Counted from the first letter of the stretch, positions 33,641 through 42,388 are shown. The stretch is DNA of 64,000 nt from Planobispora rosea (GCF_014648175.1 NZ_BMQP01000002.1:62001-126000); one strand, 5' to 3'. Made by a program: numbers and translations. Notes: generated by a model from the sequence alone, not told the origin.

Positions 33641-33697
33641 GAGTTGGTATCGCAGTGTGGTTTACAGTTCAAACCAATAGGTTTGCGATACAAACTC
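33641..33697. promoter_or_regulatory. Nested operator region with two GTTT-N7-AAAC boxes
   Basis: Two boxes, 33660-33674 and 33681-33695, have the form GTTT-N7-AAAC with centres 21 bp (two helical turns) apart. They lie inside a larger imperfect inverted repeat, GAGTTGGTATCGCA at 33641-33654 and TGCGATACAAACTC at 33684-33697 (13 of 14 pairs). The region is AT-rich and ends 22 bp before the start of the operon that contains the winged-helix regulator. Confidence 0.65.
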
Positions 33698-33719
33698 ATT
33701 TGATTCTCCAAGAGGAGCC

Positions 33720-34346
33720 ATGGACGAAGACGAGCGGCCCCTGAGCCCGGAAGAGACGCTCCGGCTGATCGAGCAGCAGGAGACGGTGGTGGCGAAGCGG
33801 CTCATCCCCGACATGACGCTGCACCACCTGGCGTGGGGCGCGGCCTGGTTCGTCGGGTTCGGCGCGTTCTTCCTGCACCACGGCCTGTCCGGCACGCCGT
33901 ACGCGCGGATCCCCATCACGGTCGCGATGGCGCTGCTGACCGGGCTGATGGCCCTGGCCATGCTGGTCAGCGTGTTCACCGTCTGGCAACTGCGCAGCCC
34001 CGTGCACGGCGCCTCCCAGGAGCGCGGCTCCCTGTACGGCCTGACCTGGTTCTTCGGCTTCCTCGCCATGTGGATGATCGCCGTCAGGTTCGGATCCCTG
34101 CTGCCCGGCCCGGAACGGAGCCTGCTGTGGGCGAGCCTGTCGATGATGGTGGTCGCCATCCTCTACATGGTGAGCGGGATCGTCTGGCCGATCCGGCCGA
34201 TGTTCGTCCTCGGCGCGGGAGTGGCCGTGCTCAACGCGGTCGGCACCGCCGCCGGTCCGGGCTGGCACGCCCTGCTGATCGCGGTGGGGGCGGGGGGCGG
34301 GTCCATCGTCACCGGACTCGTGTCCCGCCGGAGGCGCCGCCGATGA
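33720..34346 (+). CDS. Membrane protein of unknown function
   Basis: 208 residues from an ATG with AGAGGAG just upstream. A 40-residue acidic cytoplasmic N terminus (SPEETLRLIEQQETVVAKRLIPDMTLHH) is followed by about six hydrophobic segments. It overlaps the next gene, a winged-helix regulator, by four bases, so the two are coupled. It may act as the membrane partner or sensor of that regulator. I recognise no named family. Confidence 0.8.
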   Translation: MDEDERPLSPEETLRLIEQQETVVAKRLIPDMTLHHLAWGAAWFVGFGAFFLHHGLSGTPYARIPITVAMALLTGLMALAMLVSVFTVWQLRSPVHGASQERGSLYGLTWFFGFLAMWMIAVRFGSLLPGPERSLLWASLSMMVVAILYMVSGIVWPIRPMFVLGAGVAVLNAVGTAAGPGWHALLIAVGAGGGSIVTGLVSRRRRRR

Positions 34347-34663
34347 CGCCGGAACTCGACCCGGTGATCCACGCGCAGGCCCGGCTCCGGGTGGTGGTCA
34401 CGCTCAACGCCCTGGCCCAGGGAGACCAGATCACCTTCCCCGGCCTGAAGGACCTGCTCGGCATGACGGCGGGCAACCTCTCCGTGCACCTGAGCAAGCT
34501 TGAGGAGGCCGGATACGTGGAGATCGTCAAAACCCATAAGGGCCGCACCCCCGTCACCTACGTCGCCCTCACCCGCCGGGGCCGCCTCGCCTTCGAGGAG
34601 TACACCGCGGCGATCCGCGAACTGCTGGGCACGGCCGGAACGCCGGCGCCCGGCGATACCTGA
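34343..34663 (+). CDS. Winged-helix regulator (HTH_34/MarR-ArsR-like)
   Basis: 106 residues, ATGA overlap with the preceding gene. The fold is a single winged helix: LRVVVTLNALAQGDQITFPGLKDLLGMTAGNLSVHLSKLEEAGYVEIVKTHKGRTPVTYVALTRRGR. This is the PF13601 group, often coupled to ABC exporter genes. It likely binds the GTTT-N7-AAAC boxes upstream of the operon and controls the ABC-2 exporter that follows. Confidence 0.88.
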   Translation: MTPELDPVIHAQARLRVVVTLNALAQGDQITFPGLKDLLGMTAGNLSVHLSKLEEAGYVEIVKTHKGRTPVTYVALTRRGRLAFEEYTAAIRELLGTAGTPAPGDT

Positions 34664-34699
34664 CCTTTCTCTCCCCCTCCCCGAAAGGAAGTCCCGTCG

Positions 34700-35641
34700 A
34701 TGGCGGAACCCACCGCAGAGCGCATGACCGCGCCCATGGCAACGCGTACGGAGGAGACCCTGGCGCGCGCCGTCGAGGTGAGCCGGCGCTACGGGGACGT
34801 GCTGGCGCTGGACGGCCTCTCCCTCGACATCCGCTCCGGCGAGCTGGTCGGCCTGCTCGGCCCGAACGGCGCGGGCAAGTCCACTCTGATCAACCTGTTC
34901 GTCGGGCTGCGCAGGCCGAGCTCCGGCCGGGTGGAGCTGCTCGGCGGCTCCCCCGCCGACCCCGCGCGGCGGCGCGGCATCGGCGTCACCCCGCAGGAGA
35001 CGGGACTCCCGGCGAACCTGCGGGTCCGTGAGGTCGTCGACTTCGTCGCCGCCCACTATCCCAGCGGCGTCGAGCGCGGGGCACTGCTGGAGAGGTTCGG
35101 CCTGTCCGGGCTGGAGCGCCGGCAGATCGGCGGGTTGTCGGGCGGGCAGAAGCGGCGGCTCGCGGTGGCGCTGGCGTTCGTCGGCTCCCCCCGGCTGGTC
35201 TTCCTCGACGAGCCGACCACCGGCCTGGACGTCGAAGCGCGGCGCTCGTTGTGGGAGGCCATCCGGCACTTCCACGCCGAGGGCGGCACCGTGGTGCTGA
35301 CCAGCCACTACCTGGAGGAGGTCGAGGCGCTGGCCGAGCGGGTCGTGGTCATCGGGCAGGGCCGGATCCTCGCCGACGGCACCACCGCGGAGGTACGCGA
35401 CATCGCGGGCGTCCGCCGGGTCACCCTGACCTGCGACGACCTCCCCGGCCTCCCCGAGCTGCCCGGCGTGCTCAGCACGGAGCGCGACGGCGCCCGGACC
35501 CACCTGCTCACCACCGACGCCGACACCCTGGTCCGCTCCCTGGTCCGGGCCGACGTCCCCTTCTCCGACCTGGAGATCCGCCCCACCTCCCTGGAGGAGG
35601 CGTTCATCACCATCACCGCCCGCGAGTCCCGGGCCGCCTGA
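34700..35641 (+). CDS. ABC-2 type exporter ATP-binding protein
   Basis: 313 residues with AAGGAAG nine bases before the ATG. Walker A GPNGAGKST, signature LSGGQKRR, Walker B LVFLDEPTTGLD and the H-loop SHYLEEVE are all intact. The C-terminal domain is of the DrrA/daunorubicin-resistance kind. Exports a hydrophobic compound or lipid with the permease encoded 13 bp downstream. Confidence 0.9.
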   Translation: MAEPTAERMTAPMATRTEETLARAVEVSRRYGDVLALDGLSLDIRSGELVGLLGPNGAGKSTLINLFVGLRRPSSGRVELLGGSPADPARRRGIGVTPQETGLPANLRVREVVDFVAAHYPSGVERGALLERFGLSGLERRQIGGLSGGQKRRLAVALAFVGSPRLVFLDEPTTGLDVEARRSLWEAIRHFHAEGGTVVLTSHYLEEVEALAERVVVIGQGRILADGTTAEVRDIAGVRRVTLTCDDLPGLPELPGVLSTERDGARTHLLTTDADTLVRSLVRADVPFSDLEIRPTSLEEAFITITARESRAA

Positions 35642-35654
35642 GGAGGACGACGTC

Positions 35655-36392
35655 ATGGCACTTCTGCTCACCCACGCCCGGTACCAGTTCCTGGAGACCG
35701 TCCGCGTGCCGATCGCCCTGGTCGGCAATGCCTTCTTCCCCGCCGCCGCGATGCTCTTCTTCGTGGTCCCCGCCGCAGGGGACCATCCCGTCGGGGCCAC
35801 GATCGCCGCCGCGTCGATGATGATCTTCTCGGTCATGACCAGCGGCCTGTTCACCCACGGCATAGGCGTCGCCGAGGACCGCGCCCAGCCGTGGGACCCC
35901 TACACCCGCACCCTGCCCGCCGGGCCGTGGCCGCGGTTCGGGGCCCGGGTCCTCACCGCGCTGGGCATGACGCTCATCGGGATCCTGCCGGTGCTGGCCA
36001 TCGCCGTGTTCCTCACCGAGGCCACCGCGACCCCGGTGCAGCTGCTGCTGGGCCTGGGCGCCCTGGTGGTCGGGTCGATCCCGTTCCAGCTGCTCGGGCT
36101 GTTCATCGGCTACGCGCTGCCGCTCAAGGCCGCGGTCGCGGTGGTGCAGCTGGTGTTCTTCCCGATGGCGGTGGGCGGCGGCCTGCTGACGAACCCGATG
36201 GACCCCCCGGCGTTCATCGCCGCGGTCGCGCCCTTCCTTCCGACCCGGGGGGCGGCCGAACTGGTCTGGGCGGCGGTCGGGTACGGCACCCCCCGGCCCC
36301 TGGCGATGGTCATGTTCGGCGTCTGGATCGTGATCGCGGGGGCCCTGGCCGTGTGGGCTTACCGCCGTGACGAGGGCCGCCGCTTCTCCTGA
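35655..36392 (+). CDS. ABC-2 type exporter permease
   Basis: 245 residues with GAGGA before the ATG. About six membrane segments and the ABC2_membrane layout (LLTHARYQFLETVRVPIALVGNAFFPAAAML at the N terminus). Partner of the ATPase encoded immediately upstream. The four-gene operon (membrane protein, regulator, ATPase, permease) looks like a self-regulated exporter; substrate unknown. Confidence 0.88.
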   Translation: MALLLTHARYQFLETVRVPIALVGNAFFPAAAMLFFVVPAAGDHPVGATIAAASMMIFSVMTSGLFTHGIGVAEDRAQPWDPYTRTLPAGPWPRFGARVLTALGMTLIGILPVLAIAVFLTEATATPVQLLLGLGALVVGSIPFQLLGLFIGYALPLKAAVAVVQLVFFPMAVGGGLLTNPMDPPAFIAAVAPFLPTRGAAELVWAAVGYGTPRPLAMVMFGVWIVIAGALAVWAYRRDEGRRFS

Positions 36393-36395
36393 GAA

Positions 36396-36475
36396 GGCGC
36401 CGGGTTCTCCCGGAACGGCGCCGGGGTGGAATTCTCCCGAGGCGGCGCCGGGGCGAAGACAGCACGGCACCGCCC
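36396..36475. repeat. Three degenerate GC-rich repeats
   Basis: Three copies of a unit starting GGCGCCGGG and containing TTCTCCCG lie after the permease gene, the last one partial. Confidence 0.55.
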
Positions 36476-36492
36476 GCCGGGGTGAAGAAGAA

Positions 36493-36527
36493 GGCGCCGC
36501 CGGACCCCGCAACGGTCCGGCGGCGCC
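36493..36527. terminator. Bidirectional terminator
   Basis: Perfect 14-bp stem, 36493-36506 with 36514-36527, loop of 7, between the convergent exporter operon and protease gene. Confidence 0.85.
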
Positions 36528-36534
36528 TGCGCCC

Positions 36535-38025
36535 TCACTCGCCGGTCTTCTCGACGAGGGTCGCGGTGGCGGTGTGGGTCTGGCCGTCGCGGACGTAGGT
36601 GAGGACCACCTTGTCCCCCGGCTTGAGGCCGCGGATCACGCCGACCACGGTGGACGAGCCGTCGACCACGGTGTCACCGATCTTGGTGATCAGGTCGCCC
36701 TGCTTCAGGCCCGCCTGCGCCGCCGGGCTGCCCTCGGTCACCTGCTGGACCATGGCGCCGCCCGCGTCTCCGATGGCGTCGGCCATGCTCACGCCGAGGA
36801 AGGCGTGGGTGACCTTGCCGGTCTCGATGAGCTGCTGGGCGACCTGCTTGGCGGTGTTGATCGGGATGGCGAAGCCGACGCCGATGTTGCCCTCGCCGCC
36901 GTTGGTGGCGATGGCGGTGTTGATGCCGATCACCTGCCCGCTCGCGTTGACCAGCGCGCCGCCGGAGTTGCCGGGGTTGATCGCCGCGTCGGTCTGGATG
37001 GCCCCGCCGATCGTGGTGGCCGTGCTGCCGCCGCTGCCCGGCTGCTCGCCGCCCCAGCCGGGCGGGAGCTGCTGCCGCCGCTCGCCGCCGACGTTCAGGG
37101 TCCGGTCGAGCGCGCTGATGATCCCGGCGCTGACCGAGCCGGACAGCCCGAGCGGGCTGCCGATGGCGAGCACGGAGTCGCCGACCCGGAGCTGGTCGCT
37201 GTCACCGAGCGCGGCCTTGGTCAGGCCGGAGACGTTCTCCGCCTTGATGACCGCGAGGTCGGTGGCGGGGTCGGTGCCGACCACCTTGGCGGTGGCGGTC
37301 TTGCCGTCGCTGAACTTGACGGTCAGCTGGCCCCCCTGGGCGGCGGAGTCCACGACGTGGTTGTTGGTGAGGATCATCCCGTCCGCGGAGAGGACCACCC
37401 CGGAGCCCTCGCTGCTCCCGTTCCCGCCCTTGACCTCGATCGACACGACTGAGGGCTGGACGGCCTTGGCGACGTCGGCGACCGTGGCCGTGTTGCCCAC
37501 CGGGTTGACCAGCGGGGCCGAGGAGGCGGCGACCGGGGTCCCGTCGTCGAAGGCGGTCGCGGCGAAGGCCCCCGCCACCCCGCCGCCCACGGCCATGGCG
37601 GCCAGCGCCAGACCTGCGCCCAGCTTCTGGACGGCGCTCAGCCGCATCCGCTGGGCTGGCACCACCGCGACCGGGGGAACCCCGGGCGCCCCGGAGGGGT
37701 GCGCGGCCGGCGGCTCCGTGACCGGGCCGGCGGCGGGCGGAGCGAAGATCGGCTGCTCGACGGTGTGCCGGGACGCGGCGGCCTGCTCGGTGCCGGGGTG
37801 TCCCGGGACGGGGTGGACCAGCGTCGGCTCCGTCCCGCTGTCCCGGTTCCCGCCGTCCCGGTTCCCGCCGTCCTGGCCGGCGCGGAAGCCGCCAGCGCGG
37901 GGCGGCACCGCGCCGAACTGGGTCCAGCCCGCGTTGCCCGGGGTCCCCCGCCCCGCAGTGGCGTCCTGCGCGGGGACCGAGTCCTGCGCCGAAGTGATGT
38001 CCCGCTCGTCCTTGTTGTCGTTCAT
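36535..38025 (-). CDS. HtrA/DegP-type membrane-anchored serine protease with PDZ domain
   Basis: 496 residues from the ATG at 38025 (GGGGG before it; an ATG at 38037 is the alternative). A polar, Gly/Asn/Pro-rich cytoplasmic tail of about 130 residues, one membrane helix (LGAGLALAAMAVGGGVAGAFA), then a trypsin-like protease domain with His near 221 (NNHVV), Asp near 253 (PATDLAVI) and Ser near 352 (PGNSGGAL), and a C-terminal PDZ domain. It acts outside the membrane on misfolded proteins. The tail contains a short Asn-Arg-Asp-Gly repeat (GNRDGGNRD). Confidence 0.92.
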   Translation of the reverse strand: MNDNKDERDITSAQDSVPAQDATAGRGTPGNAGWTQFGAVPPRAGGFRAGQDGGNRDGGNRDSGTEPTLVHPVPGHPGTEQAAASRHTVEQPIFAPPAAGPVTEPPAAHPSGAPGVPPVAVVPAQRMRLSAVQKLGAGLALAAMAVGGGVAGAFAATAFDDGTPVAASSAPLVNPVGNTATVADVAKAVQPSVVSIEVKGGNGSSEGSGVVLSADGMILTNNHVVDSAAQGGQLTVKFSDGKTATAKVVGTDPATDLAVIKAENVSGLTKAALGDSDQLRVGDSVLAIGSPLGLSGSVSAGIISALDRTLNVGGERRQQLPPGWGGEQPGSGGSTATTIGGAIQTDAAINPGNSGGALVNASGQVIGINTAIATNGGEGNIGVGFAIPINTAKQVAQQLIETGKVTHAFLGVSMADAIGDAGGAMVQQVTEGSPAAQAGLKQGDLITKIGDTVVDGSSTVVGVIRGLKPGDKVVLTYVRDGQTHTATATLVEKTGE

Positions 38026-38145
38026 GTCATCCCCCATGTCCTACGTCCACCCGTGGACGCCACGGTGACGACCGGTTCCTCCGGTGACATCCACGATGCC
38101 TGGGAGCGCATAAACACTGCTTAAGAGGATGATCGTGATGATCCG

Positions 38146-38186
38146 CGTCCCCTGACGGGGGCTTTATCCGCCGTGCTCAGGGGACG
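38146..38186. terminator. Probable terminator of the acyl-CoA synthetase gene
   Basis: CGTCCCCTGA at 38146-38155 and TCAGGGGACG at 38177-38186 form a perfect 10-bp stem with a 21-base loop, 29 bases past the stop codon at 38215. Confidence 0.55.
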
Positions 38187-38214
38187 GGGCGCGTGCCGTA
38201 CGGAAACTAAAAAA

Positions 38215-39750
38215 TCATGATTTGGCGGTCCAGTACTCGTCGCGGAGCAGCCGCTTGTAGAGCTTCCCGGTGGGGTGCCGGGGCAGTTCCTCGCGGAAGT
38301 CCACGGACTTGGGACACTTGTACGGCGCCAGCCGGGCACGGCAGTACTCGATCAGCTCGGCCTCCAGCCCCGGTCCGGCCCGTTCCATGGACAGCGGCTG
38401 GACGACGGCCTTGACCTGCTCGCCCATCTCCTCGTCCGGGACGCCGAAGACCGCCACGTCGGCCACCTCGGGATGGACCGCGAGCACGTTCTCGGCCTCC
38501 TGCGGGTAGACGTTCACCCCGCCAGATATGATCATGTAGGAGCGGCGGTCGGTGAGGTAGAGGAAGCCCTCCTCGTCGACGTAGCCGATGTCGCCCAGGG
38601 TCGTCCACCCGCGTCCCTGCGGGTCCCGGGAGGCCTTCGTCTTCTCCTCGTCACCGTGGTAGACGAACTGGGGCCCGTCGGAGAAGTAGACCGTGCCGTG
38701 CTCGCGCGGCGGCAGCTCGTTGCCGTCCTCGTCGCAGACGTGCACGACGCCCAGGAGCGGGCGGCCGACGGTGCCCTTGTGCTTGAGCCAGTCCTCCGAG
38801 CCGACGTAGAGGAAGCCGTTTCCCTCGGTCCCCGCGTAGTACTCGTGGATGATCGGGCCCCACCAGTCGATCATCTGCTCCTTGACCGGGATCGGGCAGG
38901 GCGCGGCGGCATGGATCGCGCACCTCAGCGAGGACACGTCGTACTTCGCCCGGACCTCCTGCGGCAGCTTGAGCATCTTGATGAACATGGTGGGCACCCA
39001 CTGCGCGTGCGTGACGCCGTACTTCTCGATGAGCGCGAGCGCCCGCTCCGGGTCGAAGCGCTCCATCACCACGACGGTCGCGCCCAGACGCTGGAAGGTC
39101 ATGCAGTAGCGCAGCGGCGCCGCGTGGTAGAGCGGGGCCGGGGAGAGGTAGACGCTGTCGGCCGAGGGCGCGAACAGGAACTGGATGAGCTGCAGCAGCG
39201 GGCCCGGTGTGTCCAGGGGAGCCCGGGAGAGGGACGGCTTGACGCCCTTGGGCCGGCCGGTGGTGCCCGAGGAGTAGAGCATGTCCGCGCCCTGGCACTC
39301 GTCCTGGAGCGGGGTGGCCGGGTGGGGGGCGACCGCCTCCTCGTAGGAGGCGAATCCGGGGGCGACGCCGTCCAGCATGAGCCGGAGCTCGACCCGGGGG
39401 GTGGCGCCGGCGATGGAGGCGGCGACGTCGGCGAGCGCGGCCGAGGAGATGAAGACCCGGGCCTCGCAGTTGTCGACGATGTAGGCGAGCTCGTCGGTCT
39501 TCAGACGGGGGCTGATCGCGGTGTAGTAGAGACCGGAGCGGTGCGCCGCCCAGGCCACGGCCAGGAACAGCGGATGGTTCTCCAGCATGAAGGCGATGTG
39601 GTCGCCCGGGCGGAGCCCGGCGGCGCGGAACAGGTGGGCGAGACGGTTGGACTCCTCATCGAGTTCGCGGTAGGTGACGACCTTGCCGGAACCCGCCATG
39701 ATCACAGCGGGTCGGTCCGGCGATGCTGCTGCGATGGCTCCGGGGTGCAT
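38215..39750 (-). CDS. Acyl-CoA synthetase (AMP-forming)
   Basis: 511 residues. ANL-superfamily motifs: the P-loop MLYSSGTTGRPKGVKPS, the YAGTEGNG adenylate motif, GDIGYVDEEGFLYLTDRRSYMIISGGVNVYP hinge, and the catalytic Lys near PTGKLYKRLL. Activates a carboxylic acid with ATP and joins it to CoA. The closest remembered relatives are mycobacterial FadD-like acyl-CoA synthetases. No co-transcribed neighbour, so the substrate cannot be told. Confidence 0.9.
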   Translation of the reverse strand: MHPGAIAAASPDRPAVIMAGSGKVVTYRELDEESNRLAHLFRAAGLRPGDHIAFMLENHPLFLAVAWAAHRSGLYYTAISPRLKTDELAYIVDNCEARVFISSAALADVAASIAGATPRVELRLMLDGVAPGFASYEEAVAPHPATPLQDECQGADMLYSSGTTGRPKGVKPSLSRAPLDTPGPLLQLIQFLFAPSADSVYLSPAPLYHAAPLRYCMTFQRLGATVVVMERFDPERALALIEKYGVTHAQWVPTMFIKMLKLPQEVRAKYDVSSLRCAIHAAAPCPIPVKEQMIDWWGPIIHEYYAGTEGNGFLYVGSEDWLKHKGTVGRPLLGVVHVCDEDGNELPPREHGTVYFSDGPQFVYHGDEEKTKASRDPQGRGWTTLGDIGYVDEEGFLYLTDRRSYMIISGGVNVYPQEAENVLAVHPEVADVAVFGVPDEEMGEQVKAVVQPLSMERAGPGLEAELIEYCRARLAPYKCPKSVDFREELPRHPTGKLYKRLLRDEYWTAKS

Positions 39751-39892
39751 AAAACCGAACGCTACTCGGTTCGTTCCCCGCTGAGAAGTGTCCGCTTACA
39801 CGGCGGAGCCGCGCCCCCCGTGGAGGGGTCGCGGCTCCGCACCTGTGGGTGATGGCCTGCTGCTCCGGACGTCGCGGCCGGGCCGCCTTCGG

Positions 39893-40501
39893 TCAGGCCT
39901 GGCTGTAGACGTGCTCCCAGCCGCCGAAGTAGCCCTTGGGCTCGTTCGGGTTGCCGCGGCCCACCTGGACGTAGATGGCCTTGGCGTCCTTACCGTCGAA
40001 GGAGTAGTACTTCGAGTGCTTGGTGCAGTTCTTGAAGCTCTTGTAGTAGACCGAGTCGTCGAAGTTGACGACCTTGAAGGTCTCCCACGCGCAGTGGAAC
40101 CTCCACTTGCCCCACCACTTGTGGTTGGTGAGCTTGCTGTCAACGGTGAAGGGGTAGTCGTGGACCCACTTCCAGACCTTCTTCTTGTGCCAGGTCTTGA
40201 CCCACACACACTTCTTCTTGCCGTTCTTCCAGTAGCACTTCTTGACGACCTTGGAGTACTTCTTCCAGTACCACTTCTTGTAGGAGTTCTTGTGGACCGT
40301 GACCTCGCCCTCGGCCTCGGCCTTGTGGTTGGCGGAGTAGTACGGTCCCCAGGTGTCGTGGAAGTAGGGGGGTGTGACGGTCGAGGTGGCCTTGGCGGGA
40401 GCTGCCGCTGTTTCGGTCGAGGCATTTGCGGCGACCGGAGCGCCCAGCGCCAGAAGGGTGGCCACCCCCGCGCCAACCAGGAAACGGGTGACGAATCGCA
40501 T
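39893..40501 (-). CDS. Secreted Lys/Trp/Tyr-rich small protein
   Basis: 202 residues from the ATG at 40501, where the signal peptide begins MRFVTRFLVGAGVATLLALG and ends at NASTE; the longer frame in front is not used. The mature part is dominated by lysine and aromatic residues, for example KKWYWKKYSKVVKKCYWK, with two Cys pairs and repeated K-x-W or W-K steps. I recognise no family. Such a basic, aromatic secreted protein could bind anionic polysaccharide or wall polymers, or be antimicrobial. It is transcribed alone, with terminators or gaps on both sides. Confidence 0.7.
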   Translation of the reverse strand: MRFVTRFLVGAGVATLLALGAPVAANASTETAAAPAKATSTVTPPYFHDTWGPYYSANHKAEAEGEVTVHKNSYKKWYWKKYSKVVKKCYWKNGKKKCVWVKTWHKKKVWKWVHDYPFTVDSKLTNHKWWGKWRFHCAWETFKVVNFDDSVYYKSFKNCTKHSKYYSFDGKDAKAIYVQVGRGNPNEPKGYFGGWEHVYSQA

Positions 40502-40615
40502 CGAGGGGTCCTCTCGGGAATGAGGATTTTCTGACGTTCCCGTTGTACGACCCGGCGATTGCCGTCCACTTTCAATCCGCTTTAAGCACCAGGCCACGCC
40601 GATAATCCGATAGAC

Positions 40616-40655
40616 GGATTTTCCCGATCTTTTCTGATAAAGATCGGGAAAATCC
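40616..40655. terminator. AT-rich 17-bp perfect hairpin downstream of metQ
   Basis: Arms 40616-40632 and 40639-40655 are perfect inverted copies around a 6-base loop; the arms contain TTTTCCCGATCTTT. It lies 121 bases past the metQ stop and 115 bases before the start of the secreted-protein gene. Terminator of metNIQ, or an operator of the secreted-protein gene. Confidence 0.6.
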
Positions 40656-40742
40656 TGGCACGACCTGGCTATTCCCGCGTCCGCCGGAGGAAACGATCAG
40701 CTGATCACAGCGAGGAGCGGTCGCCTCACCCGGCGGAGCCGG

Positions 40743-40793
40743 TCATTGAGCGGCGGCGGTCACTGGGCGGCGGCGGTCACTGGGCGGCGGCGG
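40743..40793. repeat. Three 17-bp tandem repeats over the metQ stop codon
   Basis: Two exact copies and one changed copy of TCACTGGGCGGCGGCGG. Read on the minus strand, each copy ends in a TGA in the same register of the unit, so the 3' end of metQ with its stop codon has been duplicated in tandem. Confidence 0.75.
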
Positions 40794-41619
40794 GGATGAC
40801 CGAGCCGCTGTAGGTGTCCTCGATGAACTTCTTCACCTCGGGACCGGCAAGCAGCTCGGCGAGCTTGACCACGCGCGGGTCCTGCTCCTTGCCCGCGGCC
40901 ACGACCAGGCCGTTGGCGTACGGGTTGCCCTCCGCCTTCTCCAGGACCAGCGCGTCGGCGGCGGGCTTGAGACCGGCCTCGATGGCGTAGTTGCCGTTGA
41001 TGACGGCGGCGTCGACGTCCTCCAGCGCGCGGGGCAGCTGGGCGGCCTCCAGCGGCTGGAAGGTCAGGTTCTTCGGGTTGCCGGTGACGTCGCGCTCGGT
41101 GGCGGCGGTGCCGACGCCCTCCTTGAGGGTGACCACGCCGTTGTCGGCCAGCAGCTTCAGCGCCCGGCCCAGGTTGGTCGCGTCGTTGGGCACGGCCACG
41201 GTCGCGCCGTCGGCCAGCTCGGCGGCGGCCTTGATCTTCTTGGAGTAGAGGCCCAGCGGCTCCAGGTGCACGTCCTTGACGTAGGTCAGCTTGGTGCCCT
41301 TGGAGGCGTTGAAGTCGTCCAGGTACGGCCGGTGCTGGAAGAAGTTGGCGTCGAGCTGGCCGTCGTTGAGCTGGACGTTCGGCTGGACGTAGTCGGTGAA
41401 CTCGACGATCTCCAGGTCCAGGCCCTGCTTGGCGGCGAGGTTGTCCTTGACGAACTTCAGGATCGCCGCGTGCGGGACCGGGGTGGCGCCGACCTTGAAC
41501 GTCTCCCCCGCCGCGGGTGTGGCGGACCCGGTGGTGGTGCCGGACTCGGTCGAGCCGCAGGCGGTCAGGGCCAGCGCCAGGGCGGTGGCGGCGGATGCGA
41601 TGGCGAAGAACCTGCGCAT
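40777..41619 (-). CDS. metQ: Methionine ABC transporter binding lipoprotein
   Basis: 280 residues. Lipoprotein signal with lipobox LTAC near residue 20. NlpA/MetQ features: VGATPVPHAAILKFV, EIVEFTDYVQPNVQLNDGQLDANFFQHRPYLDDFN, and NDATNLGRALKLL, which line the methionine site. It delivers D- or L-methionine to MetI at the membrane. Third gene of metN-metI-metQ; a 112-bp gap separates it from metI. Confidence 0.92.
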   Translation of the reverse strand: MRRFFAIASAATALALALTACGSTESGTTTGSATPAAGETFKVGATPVPHAAILKFVKDNLAAKQGLDLEIVEFTDYVQPNVQLNDGQLDANFFQHRPYLDDFNASKGTKLTYVKDVHLEPLGLYSKKIKAAAELADGATVAVPNDATNLGRALKLLADNGVVTLKEGVGTAATERDVTGNPKNLTFQPLEAAQLPRALEDVDAAVINGNYAIEAGLKPAADALVLEKAEGNPYANGLVVAAGKEQDPRVVKLAELLAGPEVKKFIEDTYSGSVIPAAAQ

Positions 41620-41731
41620 GGTGTGCGCTCCTTTTCAGCTGTGCGATCCGGGACCCGCTCGTAACGGGGTCCCGGGGAAAGGAAGAGTGAGGGTGTCGGT
41701 GGCGTGCTCGGCGGGCTGCTCGGCGGTCCGC

Positions 41732-42388
41732 TCAGTGGCGCGCGAGGCGGCGGGCGATGGCGTCGCCGAGGGTCTGCACGAGCTGGACGATGACGATCAG
41801 CACGATGACGGTGACCACCATGAGGGTGGTCTCGAAGCGCTGGTAGCCGTACCGGATGGCCAGGTCGCCGAGGCCGCCTCCGCCGATCACCCCGGCCATG
41901 GCCGAGTAGGAGATCAGCGCGACCACGGTCACGGTCAGCCCCGCGACCAGACCGGACCTGGCCTCGGGCAGGAGGACCTTGCCGATGATCGTCCAGCGGC
42001 CCGCGCCCATGGCCTGGGCGGCCTGCACCGTGTCCCGGCCGACCTCGCGCAGCGCGGTCTCCACCAGCCGGGCGAAGAACGGCGCCGCGCCGAGGGTCAG
42101 CGGGACGACGGCGGCGAAGGTGCCGATGGTGGTGCCCACGATCAGCCGGGTCAGCGGGATGACCGCGATCATCAGGACGATGAAGGGCAGTGACCGCCCG
42201 ACGTTGACGATCAGGCCGAGCACCCGGTTGAGCAGCGGGGAGGGCAGCAGCCCGCCCCGGTCGGTGACGACCAGCGCGACGCCGAGCGGGAGCCCGAGCA
42301 GCACGGTGAACAGCGTGGACCAGACGACCATCAGGGCGGTCTGCCCGGTCGACTCCCACAGCAGCGGGCCCATCTCATCCCAGGTCAT
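41732..42388 (-). CDS. metI: Methionine ABC transporter permease
   Basis: 218 residues, about five membrane segments. MetI-like: LGLIVNVGRSLPFIVLMIAVIPLTRLIVGT, and the EAA-like loop TVQAAQAMGAGRWTIIGKVLLPEARSG. The ATG overlaps the metN stop by four bases, so the two are coupled. Confidence 0.93.
   Translation of the reverse strand: MTWDEMGPLLWESTGQTALMVVWSTLFTVLLGLPLGVALVVTDRGGLLPSPLLNRVLGLIVNVGRSLPFIVLMIAVIPLTRLIVGTTIGTFAAVVPLTLGAAPFFARLVETALREVGRDTVQAAQAMGAGRWTIIGKVLLPEARSGLVAGLTVTVVALISYSAMAGVIGGGGLGDLAIRYGYQRFETTLMVVTVIVLIVIVQLVQTLGDAIARRLARH

Noticed and set aside
31234..33711. Minus-strand open frame opposite cydD and cydC
   Set aside because: No domain; the ABC exporter genes on the plus strand carry all ATPase motifs.
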